Shown: positions 45,392 through 55,950, counted from the stretch's first letter. The stretch: DNA of 64,000 nt from G965226155 sp965226155 (GCA_965226155.1 OZ245331.1:1116001-1180000); one strand, 5' to 3'. Notes: generated by a model not told the origin, from the letters alone. Translations and numbers: made by a program.

Positions 45392-46032
45392 GCACTAAGC
45401 AGCTAGTATGTAAAAGCAACCGTATCAATCCTCAGTTCATCTCAGATAATTTGCGCATATATATTGAAATTTTAAATAATATTTTAATTATTACCTATTG
45501 CTCAATAAATTATCCCAACGACCATGATAAGTTCCTCTATTGCTTAAATCAATTTGTGACCAATATGCCGATTTTAGAGATAAAAATACGGTCTTTCCCT
45601 GTGCTGAAATTATCTATTAAACTGGCCGCACGTATAACTAAATCGATTATCTTGAAAATGAATTTCCATACCCAGAAATTGGACCCGATTAGCATTTAAC
45701 ATCATATCTCCAATACCGCCGTATACGATCAACAATGGGAACCCTGTCAAAATACTGCCATATTGTACCGACATCGCTAAAAAAAGCCAAACAACCTATG
45801 TTCTGATAATACTTCCCGAAGTCAACCCACATGTGTAATGTAGTGGGGTTATTATTGGACATGGATTGAGCGCTTTGCTACCAATGCTACCTGTGAATGG
45901 ATTTTGAAAAATCCAAGCCACGCGAAGTTTGTGCAAAAAAATTTAGAAGAATACATACCGTACGAACGTTCAATCCAAAATTTTTCTAGAATCAGAATTA
46001 ATAACGGAGAGATTGCCTGAGAGGAAAATCAA
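45392..46032. other. AT-rich accessory stretch with unassigned ORF fragments
   Basis: A plus-strand frame of 119 codons (45340-45699) starts inside the antisense of the ribA-like gene and encodes an Ile/Asn-rich product I do not recognise. A second stretch at about 45845-46018 is open for some 55 codons (containing WTWIERFATNATCEW and LEEYIPYERSI) but lacks a start. They may be remnants of genes that belonged with the nucleotidyltransferase gene immediately downstream. No function is proposed. Confidence 0.3.
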
Positions 46033-47345
46033 TTGAAGATTAATTCATTAATATCACGAGAAAATACCAGAAATCGCAACACAAGCGATTGCTCCCCAGA
46101 AGAAGAACTTCTGCTCAACTGTACACGTTTCCATAATGACGCTTCTACAGCGGAAAATATTGCAAAATTAGTAGAAGAAAAAATTGACTGGTCATATCTC
46201 AATAAAATGGCCGTCCATAATAAAGTAATTCCACTTTTGCATAATGGTTTAATCAGCACCTGTCCAGATGCGATACCCAAGAATTTCCTGGATGATCTTA
46301 GTGATCGTGTAAAAATGATAACTGCTCATAATCAAAGCTGTATCGGTGAAATGTTGGATATATTGAAATTATTCGACAAAAATAATATACCTATGATTCC
46401 CTTCAATGGAGTCACATTTTCACTTTTTGTTTATGGTAATGTAAATCTACGTCAGTGTGGTGATATCGATTTATTAGTTCGTAGATCAGATTTTCTAAAA
46501 GCAAAGGATTTACTTGTCCGCAATGGATACCACCATATGTATTTTGGGGTAATCGAAAGCTCTCATGTTCAGGCTCAGCTAATGCGAGATGACAAAAAAT
46601 TTAGTTTGGACCTTCATTATGGTCTTACACCGCATTATCACCATGCAAACATTCAAGAAGCCCGAATGGGCAAACGGTCCAAAAGTGGGGATTGGAACAG
46701 GCTTGATACTGATGCGACGAATTGGTTTTTTTCTTGGACACTGAGCCACTGTGGGACCGTCTTGGTACATTAAAAATTGCAAACACTTCTGTCCTAATTT
46801 TATCGCTGGAAGATTTATTAATAGTGGCAGTAATCAATGGTGTTAAAGAAAACTGGCGAAATTTAAGGCGTATTAGTGATATTGCAGATCTTGTACGTGT
46901 ACAGCCAGGAATGAACTGGAAGCAGCTTATAGAACAAATGAAAACATTACATTTTGAACAAAAATTCTATTTCGGGCTTCGATTAGCTCATGAACTCCTA
47001 GATATGCCACTTCCAGAGGAGCTATCTCACCGAGCCATGGATTCACCAATACTAAAATCACTGACTATAGATATCCGAAAGCGAATCTTTCAAGTTAAAA
47101 ATTGTGAAGATTCTGGGGTGTTTAAACTCATTTCTGACCTGTTCACAATGGACAGAACGAGAGATAAATTAAGATATCTTGCATATATTACTCGGAGATT
47201 AAAAAAAATACTCAAACACCTATCCCTACTCTATCTTATTTTAAATTCATTCGAGAAATACTTCGGCGAATTTTGCTTATTTCAGTTTATAAATTTAGGT
47301 TGGCTAAGTGACTATATAGAAGGATACTCAGTAGCAAAGTTCTGA
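46033..47345 (+). pseudogene. Nucleotidyltransferase-family protein (PF14907-like), frameshifted
   Basis: The first part (from TTG 46033, 246 codons) contains the nucleotidyltransferase signature GDIDLLVRRSDF and a preceding IPMIPFNGVTFSLFVYG segment, as in the uncharacterised nucleotidyltransferase family PF14907 found in capsule, exosortase and peptide-modification loci. A one-base loss in the T run near 46727 shifts the frame; the second part (LSLEDLLIVAVINGVKENW to the end) continues to 47345. Together about 436 residues, close to the family length. Confidence 0.75.
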
Positions 47346-47510
47346 ATTTGCTCAGATGCTCAGTTTGAATAATCTCCACCACTCGTAATCGACATCCCAA
47401 TTATTGGAGATGCAGGGTCTCGAAAATCAAGATTGAGTTCTTTTACCCAATTATTATGGGCATCTCAGGAAATAACAGCGAGACTTAACAGGATGAGACT
47501 AATTAAAAAT

Positions 47511-47651
47511 TCAGCAATGTATCCCGCTACGAAGGGAAACGACCGATAATTCAGCATCGGACAGGCTTTCGGGGCCACTGCTCAGCAGCTTTTCCCGTGG
47601 TGTTTCGGAGTTTGGCCAGCCAGCAATGCTCATAAGAACCTCCGTGTCCAT
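47511..47651 (-). pseudogene. radC: radC N-terminal remnant
   Basis: On the minus strand, 46 codons from ATG 47651 read into a clear RadC/MPN-family N-terminus, with PREKLLSSGPESLSDAEL followed by SLRSG, then a stop at 47511-47513. The rest of the gene is absent: the following sequence belongs to the AT-rich insertion. In related genomes the order is rpmG-rpmB-radC facing away from coaBC, exactly as here, so this fragment marks where accessory DNA replaced radC. The remaining 47346-47510 shows nothing recognisable. Confidence 0.85.
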
Positions 47652-47726
47652 GAAATGGCTATTTTATATCATCTTTTCTTAGTAAAGATAACGTGAAAAA
47701 TGAAAATTAAGGTAAACTTGGCAATT

Positions 47727-48941
47727 ATGAAAACACTTGCTCATAAAAGAATATTGCTTGGAATTACCGGTGGCATTTCGGCATATAAATCTGCAGATTT
47801 GGTTAGGCGGATGAAGGAACGTGGTGCTGAAGTTAGGGTGGTAATGACCCAGGCAGCATGTGAATTCGTTACCCCGCTCACCTTTCAGGCATTGTCTGGC
47901 AGAACTGTGCATACAGAATTACTTAATCATGATTCGGAATCTGGGATGGGGCATATTGACCTCGTGCGATGGTGTGACATCCTGGTTGTTGCTCCTGCAA
48001 CAGCAAACTTTATTGCACAAGTGACACATGGTATGGCGAACGATTTGTTGACAGCCTTATGTCTGGCGGCAGATGTTCCTGTAATGATTGCGCCGGCAAT
48101 GAATCAACAGATGTGGGCTAATCCTGCAACACAAAATAATATTAAGACAATTGGAGGACGGGGCATATCCGTGGTTGGGCCTGCTGAGGGAGATCAGGCT
48201 TGTGGAGAAACCGGGCCAGGACGGATGCTCGAACCGGCTGATATTCTTATTGCAATTGAAAGTAGCTTTCGAACCACCCGTTTGACAGGAGCAAAGGTAT
48301 TGGTTACTGCAGGGCCGACCCGGGAGCCTATAGATCCAGTGCGCTATATTAGTAATCACAGTTCAGGAAGGATGGGTTATGAGGTTGCACGTGCTGCAAT
48401 GGAAGCGGGTGCCGAAGTAACATTGATATCGGGCCCGGCTTCGATAGAAACACCTGACAGGGTAAAGCTAGTTGCCGTGAATACGGCAGAAGAAATGCGC
48501 CTAGTGGTGTTGGAGGCGCTTAGCGGGACAGATATTTTTATTTCAGCTGCCGCTGTTGCAGACTATCGTTGTTCGAACACCGCCGACCATAAGATAAAGA
48601 AAGACAGCGATATCGTTTCATTGGAACTAAAGAAAATCCCAGATATTCTAGCAGAGGTAGCAGATTCCAAGAACAAACTATTTACTGTTGGATTCGCCGC
48701 TGAAACTCAGCATGTTAGAGAGAATGCTTTAGCTAAATTGGCAGATAAAGGCATCGATATGATTGCTGCAAACCTGGTTGGAAACGGCATTGCTTTTAAT
48801 GCTGAGGAAAATGCACTTGAGGTGTTGTGGAAGAATGGAGATATTACACTTGAGCAATCGCCGAAACATAAATTAGCAAGAAAATTAATACAGATCATTG
48901 CAGATCAGTACCATGAGAAAAATACAAATAAAATCCATTGA
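47727..48941 (+). CDS. coaBC: Bifunctional phosphopantothenoylcysteine decarboxylase/phosphopantothenate-cysteine ligase
   Basis: Two steps of coenzyme A synthesis in one 404-aa protein. The N-terminal flavoprotein decarboxylase domain has ITGGISAYKSADLVRRM, the PATANFIAQ motif, the PAMNQQMW segment and the GRMLEP end. The C-terminal ligase domain has TAGPTREPIDPVRYISNHSSGRMG and KIKK. ATG 47727 aligns with the family start (KRILLG soon after); an ATG nine codons earlier is possible. In many gammaproteobacteria dut follows; here only 84 bases separate it from algC. Confidence 0.95.
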   Translation: MKTLAHKRILLGITGGISAYKSADLVRRMKERGAEVRVVMTQAACEFVTPLTFQALSGRTVHTELLNHDSESGMGHIDLVRWCDILVVAPATANFIAQVTHGMANDLLTALCLAADVPVMIAPAMNQQMWANPATQNNIKTIGGRGISVVGPAEGDQACGETGPGRMLEPADILIAIESSFRTTRLTGAKVLVTAGPTREPIDPVRYISNHSSGRMGYEVARAAMEAGAEVTLISGPASIETPDRVKLVAVNTAEEMRLVVLEALSGTDIFISAAAVADYRCSNTADHKIKKDSDIVSLELKKIPDILAEVADSKNKLFTVGFAAETQHVRENALAKLADKGIDMIAANLVGNGIAFNAEENALEVLWKNGDITLEQSPKHKLARKLIQIIADQYHEKNTNKIH

Positions 48942-49025
48942 TCTCATCTGCTATAGACGTTCCCTCATTTTTCGGCAGTAAGTTTGGGGCACTGGTATGT
49001 TTAATGGAGACTAAGGAATTAGATC

Positions 49026-51594
49026 ATGATTGAAGGTCCGGTTTCAAACAGGCGATTCAGCCGCAGAATTGTCAGAAAGGTGATTATCTCTGCCATAGTC
49101 GCTGTGTCAGTATTAGCGCTTGTGATTGCAGGCTGGTATTTCTATCAGTCAACCATGACATCAGTTAAACAAGCGGATAAACAGCAGCAAGAAGAACAAG
49201 CCCGATCCAATTCTCAGCAAATAGCGTTACGAATTTCAGAAATTAATACGCAGATGGCACAGTTTGCCGAAGACCCTGAAACCAAAAGCTTGTTTATGCA
49301 GGGCAGCGCAGAGCAATTACAAAATCACGCAGAAGGATCTGTAGGTCGCTTTGATTCTGCCTTAAAGTTGAGACTGATAAGGCCGGGTGAATATAGCCTT
49401 GATAATGAAAATCCACCGTTGGGTTATGGTTCGCTGGATCTGCTCGGTAAGGCGACAGAGACTAACGGTGCAATCGCAGCCGAAGCTTTTTTATGGGACA
49501 GAAAATCAACATATCGTTGTTATCGATCGGGTGAAAAATCAGTCAGACCAGTTAATCGGACTTATCCATTTAAGTTTGGATATTGCATTGATTCAACGGA
49601 CTTTGTCGGCGCTTGATGTAGGAAATGATTATCTCGAAATCAGGCAATCGGTTGGTGGAAAGCCAATTATTTTGGCTAAAAAGAGTGGTGTGGTGCCTAG
49701 TGGTATTGAACCTGTGCTGACGGCGATACTAGGGACGCGTTGGAATCTAGCTTACTGGCAGATCGAGAGTGCTACCAGTACCGGTTCCGAGGGGGAGGGC
49801 GGCATGATCGGGAACCTCTTGGTGGGTATCGTTATTGTTCTAATTTTGCTTTCGGTAACCGTGGCGGTATTTTTTCGTTTCAGAAAGCCTTCGAGCATGG
49901 GTGAAGCTGTAGTTCACAGTGACATAGTCTATGCTGGTGCTGTTCAGGCGATTATGGATGGAGTACACCCGGGGATGGAGCAGTTGATCCCTGACCTGCC
50001 GGGAATTAAAAAGAAGACATCAACTCCTCCGACGGTGTCGACAGTGTCGAAGGAAATGACAGGAGACGATATTACGTCTTTTACGAAAGCAGAAGATATT
50101 CAAGATGTCGTTCCAAGCAATAAAGGCCAGGATCCGACCAATAAAAAAAACGATGACACACTGCAGAAAGCCAGTCAGGATGCAACTCCAGAGGTGCAGA
50201 CAAAAACCGAATCACTTGAAGTCTTTCAAGTAATATTCCGGAAATATGATATTCGAGGAGTAGTTGGTGAATCTTTAACAGTAGCGATAGTTGAGAAAAT
50301 TGGTGCTGCTATCGGGTCGGAAGCGCTTGAGCTAGGACAACAAAAGATTGTAGTCGGCCGGGATGGCCGCCGTTCCAGCCCCGAACTAGCTGAAGCATTA
50401 ATCAAGGGATTGCAATCGTCTGGGAGAGATGTGATTGATATTGGTATGGTCCCGACACCGGTGTTGTATTTTGCAACACATTTTCTTGATGCTCATAGTG
50501 GCGTAATGGTTACAGGTAGCCATAACGGTCCTGAATATAATGGATTAAAGATTGTATTAGCGCATAACACATTGTCGGAAGACGCGATTCAAAAGATATA
50601 TGCCCGCGTTAAGAACGATGATGTATCAAGTGGCCAAGGCACACTTCAAAGCAATGACATTATCTCTGAGTATGTTCGTCGGATATCAGAGGATATTCCA
50701 GTCGCATTAGGTGGCGCATTAAAAATTGTTATTGATTGCGGTAACGGTGTTGCCGGTGTTGTGGCCCCACAACTATTTAATGCACTCGGGCATGATGTCA
50801 TTGAATTATACTGTGATGTAGATGGATCTTTTCCAAATCATCACCCAGACCCAGGTCAGCCTGAAAACATGCAGTCCTTAATAGCTAAGGTGAAAGAAGT
50901 TCAAGCTGATATCGGTTTTGCTTTTGATGGAGACGGCGATCGTCTTGGGGTAGTGGATGGAACCGGAAATATTATTTGGCCAGATCGTCAACTTATGGTT
51001 CTTGCTAGAGATGTGCTATCACGGAATCCGGGAGCCGAAATCATTTTTGACGTGAAGTGCAGTAAGCATCTGAAAAAAATTATTGAAGATAATGGTGGTA
51101 AACCATTGATGTGGAAAACTGGACATTCATTAATTAAGAATAAAATGAAAGAAGTGAGTTCTCCACTGGCAGGTGAGATGAGTGGCCACATATTTTTTAA
51201 GGAGAGATGGTACGGTTTTGATGATGCAATGTATTCCGGGGCTCGCCTTCTTGAAGTGTTAGTAAATGCTAAGACCAAGCCAGCCGAGCATTTCTCAGCC
51301 ATACCAAATAGTGTAGCAACACCTGAGTTAAAAATTAACCTTGCTGAGAGTGAACATAAGGCTTTTATGGGTCAGCTGGAATCGAAAATGAATATCGAAG
51401 GGGCAGAGGTTATTACTATTGATGGCTTTAGAGTTGAGCTTGATGATAGCTGGGGACTGATTCGGCCTTCCAATACAACCCCCTGCCTGGTTGCAAGATT
51501 TGAAGCAGATAACCCTGAAGCATTGAGTAAATTGCAAAGCAGGTTTAAAGAAATACTCCATTCTGTAAAATCGGATCTACAAATCCCGTTTTAA
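49026..51594 (+). pseudogene. algC: Phosphomannomutase/phosphoglucomutase with frameshifted N-terminal membrane domain
   Basis: Long-form AlgC: a membrane helix (about residues 20-42), a periplasmic-like region, a second helix near 49805-49880, then an alpha-D-phosphohexomutase from about 50220 (FRKYDIRGVVG). One extra T in the run 49487-49492 splits the N-terminal region from the rest. The catalytic part is one open frame with the phosphoserine loop TGSHNG (usually TGSHNP), metal motif FDGDGDRLG and the C-terminal RPSNTTPCLVARFEA. The catalytic core could still be made from an internal start, or the indel may be a homopolymer error, so loss of activity is not certain. Confidence 0.8.
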
Positions 51595-51642
51595 ACGCTT
51601 TTTACAAGAAGATAATTTTCAATTCAAAATTCTGAAAATAAC

Positions 51643-52572
51643 GTGGCCAGTATTCCCGAACACGCGAAAAATATTCATAAATCAGACCAAGCAAAAGAAA
51701 TTGCTGAGGTTCTAACTGAGGCATTGCCCTATATAAAAAGGTTCAGCAACAAAACAATAGTGATTAAATATGGTGGTAATGCGATGTCAGACGAGCTATT
51801 GAAAAATGATTTTGCTCGAGACGTTACCTTGATGAAACTTGTAGGGATGAATCCGGTAGTAGTGCACGGAGGCGGTCCGCAAATCGGTGACTTATTAAAG
51901 CGACTGGGCAAAGAGACCGAGTTTGTTCAAGGCATGCGCGTTACCGATAGTGAAACTATGGATGTGGTTGAAATGGTACTCGGTGGCCTCGTCAACAAGG
52001 AAATTGTTAATCTTATAAATCGTACTGGTGGAAATGCAATCGGATTAAGTGGAAAGGACGGTGGGCTGATACGTGCGCGTAAACTAGTTGTCTCGTGCAA
52101 GACTCCAGAGATAGAGGTGCCAGAGATTATTGATATAGGACATGTAGGCGAAGTGGAAAAAATAGATGTCTCTGTTATCGATATGCTGATAAAGCAAGAT
52201 TTTATCCCTGTTATCGCCCCCATTGGAGTAGATGAAAAAGGGCAATCCTATAATATCAATGCCGATTTAGTGGCGAGCAAAATGGCACAAGATCTAAAGG
52301 CTGAAAAGCTGATCATGCTAACCAACACGGCTGGCGTGCTTGATTCTAGTGGGAATGTACTGACCGGTCTATCAAATGATGCAGTTTCAAAATTGATTGA
52401 GCAGGGCGTGATTAGCGGTGGGATGCTACCAAAAGTAGCTGCTGCTCAGGATGCAGTCAGTGCTGGAGTTAATTCAGCCCATATTATAGACGGTAGAATA
52501 GACCACGCTGTGATATTAGAAATCTTCACCGATCAGGGCGTGGGCACTCTGATAAACAGTGACAATTTGTAG
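51643..52572 (+). CDS. argB: Acetylglutamate kinase
   Basis: Second enzyme of arginine synthesis, phosphorylating N-acetylglutamate. The 309-aa product has the IKYGGNAM phosphate loop, the VVHGGGPQI motif, the LINRTGGNAIGLSGKDG substrate segment and the C-terminal SGGMLPKVAAA and HIIDGR motifs. Start is GTG 51643. The N-terminal helix of about 30 residues is that of the arginine-inhibited hexameric type, as in Pseudomonas. Confidence 0.95.
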   Translation: MASIPEHAKNIHKSDQAKEIAEVLTEALPYIKRFSNKTIVIKYGGNAMSDELLKNDFARDVTLMKLVGMNPVVVHGGGPQIGDLLKRLGKETEFVQGMRVTDSETMDVVEMVLGGLVNKEIVNLINRTGGNAIGLSGKDGGLIRARKLVVSCKTPEIEVPEIIDIGHVGEVEKIDVSVIDMLIKQDFIPVIAPIGVDEKGQSYNINADLVASKMAQDLKAEKLIMLTNTAGVLDSSGNVLTGLSNDAVSKLIEQGVISGGMLPKVAAAQDAVSAGVNSAHIIDGRIDHAVILEIFTDQGVGTLINSDNL

Positions 52573-52584
52573 GCGGATTCGGTA

Positions 52585-53175
52585 ATGACAGCTAGAACAC
52601 GACCAGATAGACGTCAGCAAATTCTGCAGGTGTTAGCGGGCGAGTTGGAATTGCATCCTGGAAGCCGAATTACCACAGCATCCTTAGCAAAGGCAGTGGG
52701 TGTTTCAGAAGCTGCGCTTTATCGACATTTTGCTAGTAAGGCAAAGATGTTTGAAGCTTTGATTGATTTTGCCGAAGATAGCGTGTTTTCCTTAATTAAT
52801 AAAATAATGGAAAAGGAGTCTCATGCCGATACCCGATGCGATCATATTACTCAGCTGTTATTGAAGTTCTCTGAACAAAATCCAGGAATAACAAGAGTGT
52901 TACTGGGGGATGCTTTGGTTGGTGAGAATGAGCGCTTACGTACCCGGGTATCAAAATTTTTTGACAGGATCGAGATGCAACTGAAACAGATACTGCGCGA
53001 AGCGAATCTGGGTGATGGTCCGCGGGCTATTCAAACTATCGATATAACGGCTAATCAGATTATGGCCTTAATTGAGGGCCGCATGAGTCAATTTGTTCGC
53101 AGCAATTTTAAGAAAAACCCTACAGCTTTTATGGAAGACCAGTGGTCAGTCCTCAGGACGGGGCTGTTTAAGTAA
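52585..53175 (+). CDS. slmA: Nucleoid occlusion factor SlmA (TetR family)
   Basis: A 196-aa TetR-type DNA-binding protein: helix-turn-helix in RITTASLAKAVGVSEAALYRHFASKAKMFEALI (about residues 31-63), followed by an all-helical domain with the RVLLGDALVGENERL motif typical of SlmA. It blocks FtsZ ring formation over the nucleoid. Position between argB and pyrE agrees with the family neighbourhood. It is 12 bases after argB. Confidence 0.9.
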   Translation: MTARTRPDRRQQILQVLAGELELHPGSRITTASLAKAVGVSEAALYRHFASKAKMFEALIDFAEDSVFSLINKIMEKESHADTRCDHITQLLLKFSEQNPGITRVLLGDALVGENERLRTRVSKFFDRIEMQLKQILREANLGDGPRAIQTIDITANQIMALIEGRMSQFVRSNFKKNPTAFMEDQWSVLRTGLFK

Positions 53176-53185
53176 TTACGATCTA

Positions 53186-53812
53186 TCAGCTCCCTCTTAA
53201 TTCATTGAAGCGAGCAATTTTTGCATCGTACTCTGATTTGGTTTCTTCTTGCTCCTTACGCTTTCCGTCAATGTAGACACTATTTGCTTTGATCCGTCGT
53301 TGGAGGGATTCAATGTCCTTCAACAGAGCTTCATTGGGTGATTTACCTGCCCGCTCCGCATCTGCAGCGGCCTTCATTCTCTTGTCGAGGTCTAGTTGTA
53401 TAGTCTCTGTTCTTTTCTCAGTAACCTTAATACTCGATTCGATGACTTGTACGCGTTCTTGCTTGACCATCTCAATGTCTTCGACCTTAACGTAAGTTGC
53501 AATCAGTATCCTATCTTCATTTTTTCGTTCTTGCTCGAGGCGTTTTTCTTCTGCAACAAGTTCTGCTGCTTTAGCTGCTTCTGCTAATTCCTCTTCAGTC
53601 TTCACCCGCTCCTGTTCATTAATTACCATTCCCTGCTTGCTTAATTCCTTATGTCCCTTTTGCGCATACTCTGGCGGTACAGTTTTACCAAACTCGCGTA
53701 CGCCGTCTTTATTAATCCAAGATTTAATCTGTGCCTGTGATGAAATACTGAATGTTGCAAGCAAGACCGTTGATAGGAGGATCTGTAGAAATGTCATGGT
53801 GCGCATCGTCAT
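53186..53812 (-). CDS. DUF4124-domain exported coiled-coil protein
   Basis: A 208-aa protein with an N-terminal signal peptide (cleavage near SQAQ-IK), a short DUF4124 domain (WINKDGVREFGKTVPPEYA) and then a long Glu/Lys/Arg-rich helical region (about residues 65-205) predicted to form a coiled coil. DUF4124 proteins are common periplasmic proteins of unknown function in gamma- and betaproteobacteria. Converges on slmA with a 10-base gap. Confidence 0.8.
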   Translation of the reverse strand: MTMRTMTFLQILLSTVLLATFSISSQAQIKSWINKDGVREFGKTVPPEYAQKGHKELSKQGMVINEQERVKTEEELAEAAKAAELVAEEKRLEQERKNEDRILIATYVKVEDIEMVKQERVQVIESSIKVTEKRTETIQLDLDKRMKAAADAERAGKSPNEALLKDIESLQRRIKANSVYIDGKRKEQEETKSEYDAKIARFNELRGS

Positions 53813-53909
53813 TTCCTTTTTTGTTAGAGTGTAGGGAGTAAGTGATTATTTTTCATCTATAGTACCGGATTAGCCGTCAATTATCAGCATTTCGAGTATC
53901 TATTACACA

Positions 53910-54551
53910 TTAAACGCCGTAGCTTTCCTGATATTTTTGAATAGTTTCAAGATGTTGTTGGAATTTACCGGTCTGTTCCACATAATCAATCAATGTCTCC
54001 AAGGTGATGATACTAAATACCGGAATACTGCTTATTTGTTCGATTTCCTGGACCGCAGATAGTTCACCGATGCCCCGTTCTTGTCGATCTAATGCGATTA
54101 TGACCGCTGTCGGATTGGCGCCTGCAGATAGGATTAGTTCCATCGATTTATTTATAGACGTTCCTGCAGTAATGACATCGTCAATAATTAAAACCCGGTT
54201 AGATAACGGAGCGCCAAGAATTATTCCACCTTCACCGTGATCCTTCTCTTCCTTACGATTAAAACTATATGGCACGGAACGTCCAAGTTTACGGAACAGC
54301 GCGATTGCGAAGGAGGATGCTAACGGTATGCCTTTATAGGCAGGCCCGAAGACCATATCAAATTGAACATCCGTTGTTGTGATTGCCTCAGCATAATAAC
54401 TTCCCAGCCGGGCCAAGCTTTCACCATTGTTAAATAGCCCACTATTGAAAAAGTATGGGCTAATTCGGCCTGACTTGAGTTTGTATTCGCCAAACTGCAG
54501 GACATTCTGTTCTATTGCGAAATCGATGAATTCATGTTGATAAGGCAGCAT
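53910..54551 (-). CDS. pyrE: Orotate phosphoribosyltransferase
   Basis: Adds ribose phosphate to orotate in pyrimidine synthesis. The 213-aa product has the FKSGRISPYFFN start, the GPAYKGIPLA motif, the YSFNRKEEKDHGEGG loop with catalytic Lys/Asp and the PRPP-binding VLIIDDVITAGTS motif. It is divergent from xthA, the usual arrangement. The 177-base gap (54552-54728) is AT-rich and presumably holds both promoters. Confidence 0.96.
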   Translation of the reverse strand: MLPYQHEFIDFAIEQNVLQFGEYKLKSGRISPYFFNSGLFNNGESLARLGSYYAEAITTTDVQFDMVFGPAYKGIPLASSFAIALFRKLGRSVPYSFNRKEEKDHGEGGIILGAPLSNRVLIIDDVITAGTSINKSMELILSAGANPTAVIIALDRQERGIGELSAVQEIEQISSIPVFSIITLETLIDYVEQTGKFQQHLETIQKYQESYGV

Positions 54552-54728
54552 AATTATAAAGAATGCCTAAGTAAGTGATAGAGAAATAGGTTGTAGATAG
54601 TATACGGCATAACTGTGTCCAACAGTCATTATATGGTAAAAAGGGGCTATGATTAAGGCTGTACGATTTAACAATGCGATATGTTATTTTCCGTTTACTA
54701 AAGATTATTTTTCTTATGTTAATTTCTT

Positions 54729-55502
54729 ATGAAAATTGTTAGCGTAAATCTTAACGGGATCCGTTCGGCACACCGTAAAGGATTTTTCAAATGGATGCAC
54801 CGGTTGCAGCCAGATGTTGTTTGTGTTCAGGAAACTAGGGCGCAAGTTAGCCAATTGATTGATGAGATACTTGCTCCTGCTGGTTATTTTGCGTATTTCA
54901 GTGACGCTGAAAAGAAAGGCTACAGTGGAGTGGCAATCTTTAGCCGTAAGCAGCCGAAACGGGTAGTAAGAAAGCTGGGATGGCCTCATGCAGATACGGA
55001 AGGCAGATATTTACAAGCCGATTTCGATAAACTGAGTATTATATCCTTATATTTACCATCTGGAACGTCAGGCGAAGAAAGACAAAAAATAAAATTTGAA
55101 TTCATGGATCGTTTCTCACCAAAATTAAAGCAGATTCGTAAGAAACAGAAAGCCACTATCATATGTGGAGACTGGAACATTGCCCATAAGCAGATAGATC
55201 TGAAAAACTGGCGAGGCAACCAGAAAAATTCAGGATTTTTACCTGAAGAGCGGGAATGGATGACAGCTGTTTTAGATGAAATTGGCTTAGTTGATGCTTT
55301 CCGTATCGTGAATCAAGAGAGGGAACAATATACTTGGTGGTCAAACCGTGGCCAGGCGTGGGCTAAAAATGTCGGTTGGCGAATTGATTACCAGATAGTT
55401 ACCCCTGCATTAAAGAATAAGATCAAAAATGCAGAAATTTATAAAAGGCAACGCTTCTCCGATCACGCTCCCTTGATAATCGATTATCAAGGCAAATTTT
55501 AG
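54729..55502 (+). CDS. xthA: Exodeoxyribonuclease III-type AP endonuclease
   Basis: A 257-aa endonuclease/exonuclease/phosphatase-family enzyme of base-excision repair. Motifs visible: VNLNGIRSAHRKGF at the N-terminus, the metal Glu in CVQETRA, the GDWNIAH catalytic segment, the TWWSNRGQAWAKNVGWRIDY motif and the C-terminal SDHAPL histidine. ATG 54729 is well placed. Confidence 0.93.
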   Translation: MKIVSVNLNGIRSAHRKGFFKWMHRLQPDVVCVQETRAQVSQLIDEILAPAGYFAYFSDAEKKGYSGVAIFSRKQPKRVVRKLGWPHADTEGRYLQADFDKLSIISLYLPSGTSGEERQKIKFEFMDRFSPKLKQIRKKQKATIICGDWNIAHKQIDLKNWRGNQKNSGFLPEEREWMTAVLDEIGLVDAFRIVNQEREQYTWWSNRGQAWAKNVGWRIDYQIVTPALKNKIKNAEIYKRQRFSDHAPLIIDYQGKF

Positions 55503-55506
55503 TCAG

Positions 55507-55950
55507 TTACTCAGTAAAGAATTGCTGCTGAAAAGAAAAGGTATAAGTGTTTTCCTCGCCATCGGGAGTCACGCTGAGGTTGAATTTTAGCGTCTCACGG
55601 TGATTCACAGGTATCTCGGCTATATAATATATTGCCCCCTGCTCACTTAATTCACGGATTTCAAATTGTTTCAATTGCGAACTCAGATTAGTTGCGCTAG
55701 CAACTACTTTTGCCCTGACGGGCTGGGAAGATGTACCCATTACACTTTTCAGTATCGAAATATTCAACAATGCTCGATTTTTGCTGCGGGTCAAGTTATA
55801 GGATTTAGCCACTTCCGGTGACAATATGTCTGTCGTGAAGGCAACGTAATGAATCGAATAGTCACCGAAGTTCTTAGCCTGTTCCGCGTTGACAGGAATT
55901 GCAATTGTCAATATTAGTAAACTTATAAAATGCATGAAGCATCTATTCAT
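55507..55950 (-). CDS. DUF4426-family exported protein
   Basis: A 147-aa protein with a signal peptide (cleavage near VNA-EQ) and a beta-rich body containing the HYVAFTTDILSPEVAKSYNL and RALLNISIL motifs that define DUF4426, a periplasmic or lipoprotein-like family of unknown role common near proC and yggT. It converges on xthA with a 4-base gap. Upstream 55951-56149 shows no gene. Confidence 0.82.
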   Translation of the reverse strand: MNRCFMHFISLLILTIAIPVNAEQAKNFGDYSIHYVAFTTDILSPEVAKSYNLTRSKNRALLNISILKSVMGTSSQPVRAKVVASATNLSSQLKQFEIRELSEQGAIYYIAEIPVNHRETLKFNLSVTPDGEENTYTFSFQQQFFTE

